Assembly (NCBI GenBank): GCA_947449135.1 | Contig: CANFQO010000004.1 | Coordinates: 1-64,000, forward strand | DNA: 64,000 nt | Direction: 5' to 3' | Source: Planctomycetaceae bacterium | GTDB taxonomy: Bacteria > Planctomycetota > Planctomycetia > Pirellulales > UBA1268 | Part shown: one piece after another, positions 8,815 through 18,840 of the stretch | Layout of the letters: every line of letters starts with the position of its first letter | Position numbering within the stretch: the first letter of the stretch is position 1 | The notes under the pieces: generated by a model | Databases searched by the model: none | Told to the model about the DNA's origin: nothing | Seen by the model: the letters and a program-made list of their open reading frames with translations, nothing else | Translations under genes and position numbers: made by a program

Positions 8815-11800
8815 ATGTCCTCTGCGTCCATCTCCACTCCCGCTGCCCGTGCCACGGCGAATCGCCCAGGGGATCGGCGAACCATCGAATCGATCCCAGC
8901 CGCCGCATCGCTCGTGGAGCTGCTGCTCGTCAGGCTTGAGTCGTCATTCGACAGGCCTGCGGTCTGCGACGCGCTCGACAACGGCCAGACGTGGACCTGG
9001 GGCGAACTGATCGCGGCCGCCGTCGAACTCGCCGAGTCCTTCGGCATGCGGGGACTCCGCCGCGGTGACCGACTCGCCCACATCGGACCACACTCCACCG
9101 ACTGGATCGTTGTCGATCTGGCCTGTCAATTGGCAGGGGTGGTGCATACGCCACTCCATGGCGATGCGACTGCCGGCGAGCAGGCGGCCCAACTCGCCTG
9201 GCTCGCGCCGCGAGGAATCGTCTGGAGTGGCTCAGGGCAGCGCAGAAGCAGCGCCGTCGAGACGCTGATCTCGATCGACCTACGAGCAAACGGTGGCCTG
9301 CTGCGATCCGGCCAATGGCAGCAACGGCACGCCGACGAACAGTCGCTCCGTGACGCTGTCGCGGGCTACGTCGCATCATGCGATCCCGATGCATGCTCCA
9401 CGATCCTGCTCTCCTCCGGCACGACCGGTCGGCCGAAGGGGATGATGCACTCCCAACGAGCGGTCTTGGCCAACGCGCGCGCCGCGGCCGCTGTCTTCCT
9501 CGACGAGCCCAACGACGTACGGCTCTCGTGGCTTCCGATGAGCCACTCGCTGGCCCGCACGGGCGACCTCGTCACGGCCTTGATCCGCGGCAGTTGCCTG
9601 AATGTCGTGACCGACCGGCGGCGGGTGCTCGATGCCTGCCGCGTGCTGCCGCCGACGGTCGTTCTGGGCGTGCCGGTGTTTTTTGAGCGGCTCGAGCGGG
9701 CTGCAGAATCCGGGCGGATCCCCGATCTGGGGCAGGCGCTCGGGGGACGCGTGCGGGTCTGCGTGTCGGGCGGTGCGGCACTCCGTGAGCGAACAGTGAA
9801 GGTTTTTTTCGCCCGTGGAGTGCCGCTCGTGCAGGGCTACGGTCTCGCTGAGGCCGGGCCGGTGGTCACGCTCGCCAATCCCCGAATCGCACGCCCTGGC
9901 ACCGTGGGCCCGCCGCTTGAGGGCGTGGAGGTGAGGCTCGACACGCGACCAGGCTCGCTCGGGCAGTTGCTCGTGCGGACCCCCAGCCGCGCGATCGGCA
10001 TGATCGAAGACGCCACGGCCGAACCGCACGTCGACGGCGGAGCATCGGCAGATCAGCTCGCTCCGCAGTCGGCAGAGCAACCGCAGTCCAGCTGGATCGA
10101 AACCGGCGACCTGGCCGAGATCGACTCCGCTGGTCATGTGAGGATCACCGGTCGGCTGGTGGACACACTGGTGCTCTCGGGCGGTGCGAAAGTGCCACCC
10201 GCCGAGGTGGAGGCGGCGCTCGCGGAAGATCCCGTCGTGGCGCAGGTCTGCGTGGTAGGCGACGGCCTGGCTGCACCGCTGGCGCTCGTCGTACCAGACC
10301 CCAACGAGCTTCGTGCGGCCATGCGGCGGATGGGCGTCAGAGTCCTGACGAAACGCGCCGCTCTTAGGCACCCGCGTGTGCTGCAGTGGCTCGGCCGGCG
10401 GCTCGCGCGGCGGCAGGAGCAGTTACCGCGGGCCTGGCGGGTGCGGCGGGCCGTGCTGATCGGCCGACCGTTCGATGCTGCGCACGGCGAGGCAACCGAA
10501 TCACTCAAGCTCAAACGCCCCGCGATCGTCGCACACTTCCGTGCGGAGCTGACCGCAGCGGCGGAACTGCCGGCGCCGTCATGGATGGCGGTGGTGCCAT
10601 CTGGCCAGCCACAGCGCGCCGACACCATCCTGCAGCCGGACGGAGGCGCGAAAGCACCACGCGTCAGTTGGGCGGCCACCACCCTCTGGGGCAGCCAGCA
10701 GCCCCACAGCATAGGCCTGAGCGGTTTTGCAGTGGCCGCCGGGGCGGCCGCCATGCCGCTTCGTGACGCGGTCGCCGACGTCGTTGAGCGGACCGCCAAG
10801 GCAATCGCCGCGCTCCGCGACCAGAAGCGGCTCTATGATGCGGCTGAGGGGCCGACTGCCGCCCAGGATGGAAGAACCTGGCAGGCTGCGCCCCTCGACG
10901 ACGCCCCGGCCCAGCCGGTGGGAAAATTCTCGTCGGTAGCTGAACAGTCGCTCGGCGAGGCCGGGCTCTGGGGGCTGCTCGCTCCGGAACGCTTTGGCGG
11001 CACCGGCTGCACGCTCCAGGAATTGGTCCGCGTCGTCACGCGATTTGCTGCCGATGTGCCGACGGCAGCCGGGCTGCTCTCTGTCCATTCCTCGATCGGC
11101 GCGGTGGCGGCACTGCGGGCCTTTGGTTCGCCAAGCCAACAGGAGCGACATCTGCCGGGACTCGCGCAGGGACGACCGCTCTCGATCTTCGGCGCCACCG
11201 AGCCCAATGCCGGCTGCGACCTGCAGGCAATCGCAGCACGCCTGGAGCGCCACGACGGCAGGCTGCTGCTCTCCGGCACGAAGATGTTCATCACCGGGGC
11301 AACCTACGGCCGGCTCGTGAAACTGCTGGCACTCCTCGATGGGCGGCCGACAGTCATCCTCGTGACACTGCCAGACTCCGACACACCGTCGTTTCGACTC
11401 CGGCACTATGCGATCCATCCGCTGAAGCACGCCCACAACGCGGCCCTCGAGTTCATTCGCCATGAGGTGCAGGAAGCGGACATCCTGCAGCCCTCGGGTG
11501 ACTCCGCCGACGGCATGCGGATCGTCTGGCACGGCCTCAACCGCGGCCGCGTCACGCTTGCCGCCCAGGCGGCCGGCACGCTGCGTTTGCTCCTCGCGCA
11601 GGCGCGTGCCCATGCCCTGCGCCGCTGCACCTGGGGCGTGCCGATAGCATCGCGGGAGCTCGTGCAGGGAAGGCTCGCGCGGATTGCCGCTGGCATCGTG
11701 GCCTGCGACAGCCTCGCGGCCTGGGCGGCGGCGGCGATCGACGCAGGCCAGTCCGGGGAACTTGAGGCGATCATTGCGAAGATCGTAGCGAGCGAATGCG

Positions 11801-12408
11801 TGCGGGATGGGGCGATCAACAGCCTCGGTGTGCACGGCGGTCGGGCCTTTCTCGTCGGCCATCCGCTGGGCGACTCGTTCCACGACCATTTCGCCGCGAC
11901 GGTCTACGAGGGGGAAAGCGATCTGCTTGGCCTTGCCCTCTTCAAGGGCCTCGCCAAGCATCATCCGCTCGCAAGCCTGGCCGGCGAGACATCGCGTGGC
12001 AGGCGGGCAGCGGCATGGCTCGCCTGGCGGATCGGGCTCGTTGGCAGGCGTCCGTCCAGTGCCGACCTCTCGATTCTCGACCACCGACTGCGGAATCACG
12101 CCCGCACCGCGCGACGTCTGCTCGACGCGGCAGCAATCCGCATCGACCGCGGCATCAGGCGGTATGGCAAGGGACTCGTCGAACGGCAATTGCTGGTGGG
12201 CGGCTGGTCTGCGGAGGTCCGCGATCTGGTGAGCGTGCTGGCGGTGGCCCACCACGCCGACGCAGCCGGCGACAACGAATTCGATCTGCTGGCCGCCGAC
12301 TGCTGGTGCCGGCTCGCGCTCGCCCGCTGCCGGGGACGGAAACCCACCGCGGCCGACCATGCTTCCTTGGCAGCACTGGGACGACTGGTGGCGGAGCGAC
12401 CGGCGTAG
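8815..12408 (+). CDS. Fusion of an AMP-forming acyl-CoA ligase (N-terminal) and an acyl-CoA dehydrogenase (C-terminal)
   Basis: Ligase motifs ILLSSGTTGRPKGMMHSQRAV, QGYGLAEAGPVVT, ETGDLAEIDSAGHVRITGRLVDTLVLSGGAKV; ACAD motifs GLWGLLAPERFGGTGCTL, IFGATEPNAGCDLQAI, VYEGESDLLGLALFKGLA, all in one uninterrupted frame. Confidence 0.92.
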   Translation: MSSASISTPAARATANRPGDRRTIESIPAAASLVELLLVRLESSFDRPAVCDALDNGQTWTWGELIAAAVELAESFGMRGLRRGDRLAHIGPHSTDWIVVDLACQLAGVVHTPLHGDATAGEQAAQLAWLAPRGIVWSGSGQRRSSAVETLISIDLRANGGLLRSGQWQQRHADEQSLRDAVAGYVASCDPDACSTILLSSGTTGRPKGMMHSQRAVLANARAAAAVFLDEPNDVRLSWLPMSHSLARTGDLVTALIRGSCLNVVTDRRRVLDACRVLPPTVVLGVPVFFERLERAAESGRIPDLGQALGGRVRVCVSGGAALRERTVKVFFARGVPLVQGYGLAEAGPVVTLANPRIARPGTVGPPLEGVEVRLDTRPGSLGQLLVRTPSRAIGMIEDATAEPHVDGGASADQLAPQSAEQPQSSWIETGDLAEIDSAGHVRITGRLVDTLVLSGGAKVPPAEVEAALAEDPVVAQVCVVGDGLAAPLALVVPDPNELRAAMRRMGVRVLTKRAALRHPRVLQWLGRRLARRQEQLPRAWRVRRAVLIGRPFDAAHGEATESLKLKRPAIVAHFRAELTAAAELPAPSWMAVVPSGQPQRADTILQPDGGAKAPRVSWAATTLWGSQQPHSIGLSGFAVAAGAAAMPLRDAVADVVERTAKAIAALRDQKRLYDAAEGPTAAQDGRTWQAAPLDDAPAQPVGKFSSVAEQSLGEAGLWGLLAPERFGGTGCTLQELVRVVTRFAADVPTAAGLLSVHSSIGAVAALRAFGSPSQQERHLPGLAQGRPLSIFGATEPNAGCDLQAIAARLERHDGRLLLSGTKMFITGATYGRLVKLLALLDGRPTVILVTLPDSDTPSFRLRHYAIHPLKHAHNAALEFIRHEVQEADILQPSGDSADGMRIVWHGLNRGRVTLAAQAAGTLRLLLAQARAHALRRCTWGVPIASRELVQGRLARIAAGIVACDSLAAWAAAAIDAGQSGELEAIIAKIVASECVRDGAINSLGVHGGRAFLVGHPLGDSFHDHFAATVYEGESDLLGLALFKGLAKHHPLASLAGETSRGRRAAAWLAWRIGLVGRRPSSADLSILDHRLRNHARTARRLLDAAAIRIDRGIRRYGKGLVERQLLVGGWSAEVRDLVSVLAVAHHADAAGDNEFDLLAADCWCRLALARCRGRKPTAADHASLAALGRLVAERPA

Positions 12409-12437
12409 CACCGCTCCATGGGCAACGCCTGCTGGTG

Positions 12438-13514
12438 CTACCGGCTGGTCACCAGCGCCGGCCACCAACTGCAGAGATACCAGGCGCGGGGCGTCGTCCA
12501 TTCCGCGAACGCCTCCAAGGCTCCGCGGCCCATCGTGCCACCACCGCCCATCCCCTGCGTACCCGCCGAGAAGTCCCCGTCAAACACGTCTTGCAGCAGT
12601 CCGCGTGGCTTGGAATATCGCACCACCCGCGCGGTCTCCTTCGTGAGTCCTGCCAACTCGACCGCCCGCGTCACCGCGTCCTCCAGAAATCCGATCCGGT
12701 CGACCAGGCCCGCATCGACGGCTTGCTGCGCCGTGAAGATCTGGCCCGTTGCCACGCTCGTCACCTGTTCGTCGTTGAGCTTCGGCCGGCCCTGCTTCAC
12801 GATCTGCTTGAACCTCGCAAACATCTCGTCGACCAGGCTCTGCAACACCTTCCGTTCGCGTTCCGCCAGTTCGGGGGTGCGTTCCTTGGTGGGGCTCAGC
12901 ATCTCCTTGAGCGGTCCGCTGGCGATCGAGTCGTCCTCGATGTCGAATTTCTTCAGAAGCTTGGAGACGTCGAAGTGAGGGATGATCACGCCGATCGACC
13001 CGGTGAGCGTCGCCGGCTCGGCGAAGATCACGTCGTCGCGGCCACCGTTGGCCATGGCCACGTAGTAGCCGCCGCTGGCAGCGATGCCGCCCATGCTGAC
13101 AACCACGGGCAGGTCGCGTTCCTTGGCCAGTTCCGCGAGCCGGTAATGCAGTTCGTCACTGCCGCTGACCGTGCCTCCGGGGGAATCGACGCGGAGCACG
13201 ATCGCCTTGACGCTCTTGTCCTCGTCGATGTGGTCGAGTTGGGCACGGGCAAAGCCGCTCCCTCCCATGATGGCGCCGGCGATGTCGACGATCGCCACCT
13301 TGCCCGCCGCCATCCGGGAGAGCGAGTGATACTTCTCCACCACTCGTGCGTCACGCTGAAAATACTGTGCGGCCGCGCCGGCACTGGCCAACGCCGTCAG
13401 CAATGAAATGCCCGCGATCGACCAGGCGATCCACGTGCCCCAGCGGCCCCAGACGCCGCCCTGTTCGAGAATCACACGAGTCGGCAGCGGCGATGGCATC
13501 GGTTCGATCGGCAT
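12438..13514 (-). CDS. sppA: Signal peptide peptidase SppA, S49 family
   Basis: KAIVLRVDSPGGTVSGSDELHYRLAEL, PVVVSMGGIAASGGYYVAMANG, TLTGSIGVIIPHFDVSKLL; N-terminal TM segment. Confidence 0.93.
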   Translation of the reverse strand: MPIEPMPSPLPTRVILEQGGVWGRWGTWIAWSIAGISLLTALASAGAAAQYFQRDARVVEKYHSLSRMAAGKVAIVDIAGAIMGGSGFARAQLDHIDEDKSVKAIVLRVDSPGGTVSGSDELHYRLAELAKERDLPVVVSMGGIAASGGYYVAMANGGRDDVIFAEPATLTGSIGVIIPHFDVSKLLKKFDIEDDSIASGPLKEMLSPTKERTPELAERERKVLQSLVDEMFARFKQIVKQGRPKLNDEQVTSVATGQIFTAQQAVDAGLVDRIGFLEDAVTRAVELAGLTKETARVVRYSKPRGLLQDVFDGDFSAGTQGMGGGGTMGRGALEAFAEWTTPRAWYLCSWWPALVTSR

Positions 13515-13710
13515 GGCTGTACTCCGGCGGACGCACGGGTTCGGTTCAATCCCGGGCACGTGAGCCCGGTGGCGACTTCTCAGTTTGCCATTTTTCCACG
13601 AGTGCCGTTACCCTTGAAGCACAGGCGGTCAGGATTGTTGGCACGGCGTGCCACGGAACGTCTGCGCCGGCTGAATCATGACGGCGACAGAGTGAGAGGA
13701 GTGTGGCGAC

Positions 13711-14457
13711 GTGTTTGTATGTGTCAGCACTGAGTGTTTTCCCGATCTGCCGCTGGCCAAGGCGATGGAGCGGCTCGCGGAACTCGAGTTTACGGCCGTG
13801 GAAATTGACGTCCACGAGGGGGGCCCGCACCTGCAACCTGGCGGCGTGGCGGCCGATCCCGATGCCGCCATCGCGGCCTGCAGCGACCTCCAGCGGCTCC
13901 GTCCCGTGGCGATCTCGTTTTCATCCCCCGAGACGCCCGAACTCTACGATCGGTTCACCGCGTGCTGCCGGCTCGCGAAGTCCCTCGCGGTGGTGACGAT
14001 GGTGGTCGAAGCGTCGGAATTGGGCACCCCGTTCAACGGCGAGATCGAACGGCTGCGACGAATGGTGGCAATCGCATCCGGTTTGGGTGTCGTGGTGGGG
14101 GTGCGGACCACCGCCGACCGCATGACCCAGGATGCTGAGACGACTGCCTCACTCTGCCGCAACGTACCCGGGTTGGGTGTCTCGCTCGATCCAAGCCACT
14201 TCATCTACGGCCACAAGAAGATGGCCTCGTGGGAGCAGATTCTCAAGTATGTCTGTCACGTCCACCTTCGCGACACGAAGCCGGATGTGTTCCAGGTGCG
14301 GATCGGGCAGGGCTGTGTCGAGTACGGCAAGCTCGTCGCCCAACTGGAACGGGTGGGCTACAAGCGGGCGCTCTGTGCCCACATGCCACCGATCGAAAGC
14401 GTCGATCAGGTGGCTGAGCTCCGCAAGATGCGGCTCCTGCTCGAAAGCCTGCTGTAG
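13711..14457 (+). CDS. Sugar phosphate isomerase/epimerase-like TIM-barrel protein (AP endonuclease 2 fold)
   Basis: MERLAELEFTAVEIDVHEGG, GLGVSLDPSHFIYG, YVCHVHLRDTKPDVFQVRIGQGCVEYGKLV. Confidence 0.8.
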   Translation: MFVCVSTECFPDLPLAKAMERLAELEFTAVEIDVHEGGPHLQPGGVAADPDAAIAACSDLQRLRPVAISFSSPETPELYDRFTACCRLAKSLAVVTMVVEASELGTPFNGEIERLRRMVAIASGLGVVVGVRTTADRMTQDAETTASLCRNVPGLGVSLDPSHFIYGHKKMASWEQILKYVCHVHLRDTKPDVFQVRIGQGCVEYGKLVAQLERVGYKRALCAHMPPIESVDQVAELRKMRLLLESLL

Positions 14458-14501
14458 GCAAAACACGACATCGTGCCATGCAGGTTTGCTTGCTGCACTG
14501 G

Positions 14502-14580
14502 GGAGCCTGGGGTCGGGGAAAGCCGGAGCGAGTTGGGCTATCCTGCCCCCGTGTCGGAGGCTTTCACCGCCCCAGGCGGC
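14502..14580 (+). repeat. Dispersed repeat family 2, copy 1
   Basis: GGAGCCTGGGGTCGGGGAAAGCCGGAGCGAGTTGGGCTATCCTGCCCCCGTGTCGGAGGCTTTCACCGCCCCAGGCGGC, homologous to 46314..46406 and 62825..62940. Confidence 0.85.
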
Positions 14581-14611
14581 GAACGACCGCACCAGCAAAC
14601 CCAGACACGAG

Positions 14612-17068
14612 CTATCGCAGCGTGGAGCCGGAAGCTTCCGCGCGGCTGGCCATCTCAGCGTAGGTCTGCGACTGGGTGTCGTCGCCCTGCTCTGCATACA
14701 TCGTCGACAGGTTGCCATAGGCGACTGCCAGGGCCCGCTCTTCCATCTGCTTGGAATCGACCGCCGCCACCATCATGTCCACGCCACGGCGGCTGATCGC
14801 CAAGGCGTCGTCGCGCCGATCGACCTGCCAGTAGGAGATCGCCATGCTGACGTATGATTCGCCGAGCTGTCCGGCCTCGCGGTCGCGTTCCAGCATCGGA
14901 TTCACGTTCCAAAGCGGGATGACGCGGTCGAACCAGGTCACCGCGGTGGCGTGATCACCACGCTGCAGGCTGTGCATGATCCCGATACGGAAGAGCAGGT
15001 CGCCGACATTCTTCCGCTCCTTGTCGGTCAACTCGCGGTGCTCGCCACCTCGTTCCAGGTAGGCCGCAGTGAGCGTCCCATTGTCAAGCATGTCGGACGC
15101 GTCGCCACGGATCTGGGCCGCGGCGATGGCGTCGAGAAGCCCCTGTCCGACCTCCCAGTCGATCTGCCGACGACGCCACGGATCTTTGACCGATTCGCCC
15201 ATGCGATCGCGGAGCTCCAGCAGCCGCTTCACCCAGGGCAGCGGCTCAAACGAGTCTGCGGAGCCGGCCGCGACTGCCAGCGCCCCGCGACACAGCTGCA
15301 GTTCCAGCGTTTGCTGCACAGACTTCTCCGCCGTGCACTCGGCCACGACGGCCTCGGCGCGAGCCATCCATTTGGGAATCACTCGGCTCTTCTGCTGCCA
15401 CGTGCCCAAGGCGATGGCTTCAGCGGTGCCCACGTGGGCATCGAGCATGATTTCACGCGAGGCCTGCTGAACCGCCGGCATTGGCTTGGCCAGGAGGGCC
15501 GATGACCGACGAATCGCCTCGGCAAAGTGCTCGACTGCCCGCTGGTGATCAGGGGTGGCGCCGGCAAGTTCGATCCGGCCGAGCAGCCGCTCGACCTGCG
15601 CCGCCACGAGCGGCGGACTGTTGGGGGTGGCTTTCACCGTCTCCACCACGGCACGGGCTTCCGCGGGCCGATCAAGTGCCAGCAGAATCCTGGCGTGCTT
15701 CATCTTCGTCCAGATGTCAGCGGGATCGATCTGCCCGGCCGCCTCGGCCAAGTGCAACGCCTGCTGCCACTTGCCCTCATCACACATCAGCACCATCAGA
15801 AGCCGGTGGGCACGGAGGTGCCGGGGGTCGATCTCCACCGCGTATTGCAAGTCGGCGACAGCAAAAGCACTGCAGACATCGATCTCGCCCTCGGCACGCA
15901 ACACGAACGATTCCGCATCGAGTGGCTCGATCATCACGGCGGTAGCCGATTGGGTACCTGGTTTCACGCTGAAGATGACGCCACGTTCGGGAAATACCTC
16001 ACCGATCGAGACGCCCTCGTCGTCGAGAATCGACACCGTTCGCAGGTCTGAAATTTCCAACTGCTTGGCGAGATCGACCACGGCGACCGGCTCGGCCAGC
16101 TTGATCCGGATCGCGCTCACGACATCCGCGTCGAGCGTAATCTCGACCCGCTCGAAGGGCTCGGTCTTCCAATAGAACCCGTGGGTGCCGTCCTCTCGGG
16201 TAAATGGTTCGCCATCACCCCAGCCGGCCCGTAATTCATCCGCAGTTGTCTTGCCAGGATGGACCCCTCGAAAACTAGCAGGATCGATCGAGAGGGTGGG
16301 CATCTCGTCGGGCATGACGGCCACCGGAGCGGTGACCGTGGTCTTGAGAGATCGCTCGCCGACGGACAGTTCTTCGGCACGGGCTTCCGGTTGCGGCGTG
16401 GCCTCGTCGGAGACAGTCGGGCTGGAGGTATCAGCCTTGGTGCTCATGGCCGTGGAGAGCGGCACCGGTAGCTTCACTGTCGGCTTCGGCAGCGTGCCGA
16501 CCTTGTCGGTCAGCCACCGCTTGAGCACGCTGGCCTCAGGCCCGAGGCCAGCCTTTTCGGCGGGGGCATCGACGGCAGCGGCATTGTCCGGACTCGACGC
16601 CGGCGATCCGGCGGGAACCAAATCTGTCCATTCGGCCGTCAGTCGACCGGCCGGCGCATCCGTTGGTTGACCGCCTGCACGCAAGACGGCAGGTGAGGGC
16701 TTGATCTCCACTCGGAGCGGGGGAGACAAGACTTCTCCGATGTGCTGCGGGCTCCGCTCGGCCACCGGCTGGATGGCAGCGGCGGCTTGGCTGGGCCTGG
16801 TTGTGGCCCGCGGATCCACCTGCTGCGCAACCGCCGGTCTGGCGTCGTTGCCCTGCATCGCGTGCGACGGCACGTTGCCGCGGGTGGGTTGCTGGGTCCG
16901 CTTTGCGGCCGGCTCGCTCATTGATTCGATCCATTGCGGCATCCGCATGATCGCGCGGGGCGGTTCAGGACGTGTGGCTTCATCAGCGCGGACGGCACCA
17001 ATGAGTGCGACGGCTGCCGCGCCGGAAAAGAGTGTTCGGGAGAGTGACAGGTGCAGGCACCGCAGCAT
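14612..17068 (-). CDS. Secreted TPR-containing protein of unknown function
   Basis: Signal-like N-terminus MLRCLHLSLSRTLFSGAAAVALIGAVRADE; TPR-like helical C-terminal half (AVADLQYAVEIDPRHLRAHRLLMVLMCDEGKWQQALHLAEAAGQIDPADIWTKMKHARILLALDRPAEA). Confidence 0.75.
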   Translation of the reverse strand: MLRCLHLSLSRTLFSGAAAVALIGAVRADEATRPEPPRAIMRMPQWIESMSEPAAKRTQQPTRGNVPSHAMQGNDARPAVAQQVDPRATTRPSQAAAAIQPVAERSPQHIGEVLSPPLRVEIKPSPAVLRAGGQPTDAPAGRLTAEWTDLVPAGSPASSPDNAAAVDAPAEKAGLGPEASVLKRWLTDKVGTLPKPTVKLPVPLSTAMSTKADTSSPTVSDEATPQPEARAEELSVGERSLKTTVTAPVAVMPDEMPTLSIDPASFRGVHPGKTTADELRAGWGDGEPFTREDGTHGFYWKTEPFERVEITLDADVVSAIRIKLAEPVAVVDLAKQLEISDLRTVSILDDEGVSIGEVFPERGVIFSVKPGTQSATAVMIEPLDAESFVLRAEGEIDVCSAFAVADLQYAVEIDPRHLRAHRLLMVLMCDEGKWQQALHLAEAAGQIDPADIWTKMKHARILLALDRPAEARAVVETVKATPNSPPLVAAQVERLLGRIELAGATPDHQRAVEHFAEAIRRSSALLAKPMPAVQQASREIMLDAHVGTAEAIALGTWQQKSRVIPKWMARAEAVVAECTAEKSVQQTLELQLCRGALAVAAGSADSFEPLPWVKRLLELRDRMGESVKDPWRRRQIDWEVGQGLLDAIAAAQIRGDASDMLDNGTLTAAYLERGGEHRELTDKERKNVGDLLFRIGIMHSLQRGDHATAVTWFDRVIPLWNVNPMLERDREAGQLGESYVSMAISYWQVDRRDDALAISRRGVDMMVAAVDSKQMEERALAVAYGNLSTMYAEQGDDTQSQTYAEMASRAEASGSTLR

Positions 17069-17340
17069 GGCCACGAAAGAATCCTCCTTGGTTGCGAACA
17101 GCAGATGCCGTAAGGCGGCGGGAAGGTAGGAGCCGGGATTCGCCACGTCCAGAGCAAATGGTGGCCGTGCTTCCACCGAAATCTGCTCTTCCAGCCAGGT
17201 CCCGTTCTTCCGGGTTCCATTCCGAACTCAATGACCCACAATCGAGGCGAAATGGCCCTTAGCCCCATTCCACGCAGTCCACGCAGACTGGATGATTCCC
17301 CCCTTTCCTTCACACGGTAGCCGGCGCATGCTACGGCGAC

Positions 17341-18801
17341 ATGAATACTCCACGCCCGCAGCATGTGGTTGTCATTGGAGGCGGAATGGCCGGGCTGGCC
17401 GCCGCCGAGGCCCTGCTGCCCGCTGCTTTTGAAGCCCCCTCCGAAGCAGCCCGCCGGGTAACGCTGATCGAACCCTCCGACCGATTTGGTGGGGTTGTCC
17501 TGACAGATCGCCGCGAGGGTTGGCTGATCGAGCGATCCGCTGACAGTTTTCTCGCGGCTCGGCCCGAGGCTGTCGCGCTCATTGAGCGGCTGGGCCTCAC
17601 CAGCGAATTGATTGGCGTCGATCCACGGGTACGGAGGGCCTTGGTGCTTCACAAGGGCCGCACGCAACCCGTCCCTGCCGGCTTCAGGCTGCTCGCCCCC
17701 GGACGACTTCGCAGTATTCTGACAACACCGCTCCTCTCCCCGCTGGGACGACTACGGCTGATTTGTGAACGGTTCGTGCGGTCGAGGAGCGTCAACGCAG
17801 AGGATGAATCGCTCGAACACTTTGCGGTACGGCGACTGGGCCGCGAAGCCTTCGAGGGTCTCGTGCAGCCGCTTGCCGCCGGTATCTGGACGGCCGATCC
17901 AGCCCGCCTGAGCATGGCGGCGGCCTGCCCGGAATTCTTCGCCATGGAACTCGGCGCTGGGAGCCTGTGGGCCGGCGAGCAGATGCGGGCTAGGACTGCC
18001 ACGGGCGAAACACAGGCCGCAGGCGCCCGTTACGGCCAGTTCCTCACGCTGGCCTCCGGCATGGAAACCATGCCACGGCGGTTGGCAGACCACTTGGCGG
18101 CCCGCGGCGTGCAGTTCATCAAGGACTCTGTGACCGAATTGTCGCAACTGCCTGATCAACGCTGGCGGGTTTCCCTACGCGGCATGACTGGCAACGAAGC
18201 AGCCGGTGCGCCCGCTGTGGTCGAAGCCGATGCGGTGATCGTGGCGGTGCCGTCAACCACGGCGGCCGCCCTGCTGCGTCGCTGTGATCCCACGTTGGCT
18301 GGCGAACTTGCTGCGATTGAATATGCGGGCTCGGCGATCGTGTCGCTGGGGTTCTCCCGGGACGACGTCGCCCATCCGCTCGATGCTGCGGGCCTCGTCG
18401 TACCACGTCGCGAGGGCCGACGCATGCTCGCCGCGAGCTTTTCGAGCCAGAAATTTCCGAGTCGCGCGCCAGTTGGATCGGTTCTCATCCGCACGTTCGT
18501 GGGAGGTGCGCTCGACCCCGAAACCGCGGCAGTCGAGGACGCGCACCTCGTGCCACTTGTCCTTGCAGAATTGCGGGATGTTCTTGGGGTCAGCGGCAGT
18601 CCACAGATCGTGCAGATAAACCGCTGGCTGGGGGCCATGCCGCAATACACTGTTGGACACTGTGACCGCGTGGCGACCATCCAGCAACTGGTCGCTGGCC
18701 GCCGCGGATTGGCTCTCGCAGGTTCGGCCTACGAGGGCGTTGGCATACCGCAGGTGATCGCCTCAGGTCAGGCAGCCGCTGCGTCCGTGCGGCAACCATA
18801 G
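17341..18801 (+). CDS. Protoporphyrinogen oxidase (HemG/HemY-type FAD enzyme)
   Basis: HVVVIGGGMAGLAAAEALL FAD-binding motif; RFGGVVLTDRREGWLIERSADSFLAARPEA; C-terminal GLALAGSAYEGVGIPQVIASGQAAA. Confidence 0.9.
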   Translation: MNTPRPQHVVVIGGGMAGLAAAEALLPAAFEAPSEAARRVTLIEPSDRFGGVVLTDRREGWLIERSADSFLAARPEAVALIERLGLTSELIGVDPRVRRALVLHKGRTQPVPAGFRLLAPGRLRSILTTPLLSPLGRLRLICERFVRSRSVNAEDESLEHFAVRRLGREAFEGLVQPLAAGIWTADPARLSMAAACPEFFAMELGAGSLWAGEQMRARTATGETQAAGARYGQFLTLASGMETMPRRLADHLAARGVQFIKDSVTELSQLPDQRWRVSLRGMTGNEAAGAPAVVEADAVIVAVPSTTAAALLRRCDPTLAGELAAIEYAGSAIVSLGFSRDDVAHPLDAAGLVVPRREGRRMLAASFSSQKFPSRAPVGSVLIRTFVGGALDPETAAVEDAHLVPLVLAELRDVLGVSGSPQIVQINRWLGAMPQYTVGHCDRVATIQQLVAGRRGLALAGSAYEGVGIPQVIASGQAAAASVRQP

Positions 18802-18840
18802 CAGCCGTCGTGCCGAAAAAAATCCGACACAAGAAGCCGC

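Noticed and set aside
10579-12501. 640-aa minus-strand ORF
   Set aside because: Antisense to the ligase/ACAD fusion; sequence has no family motif and is Arg/Gly/Pro-rich.
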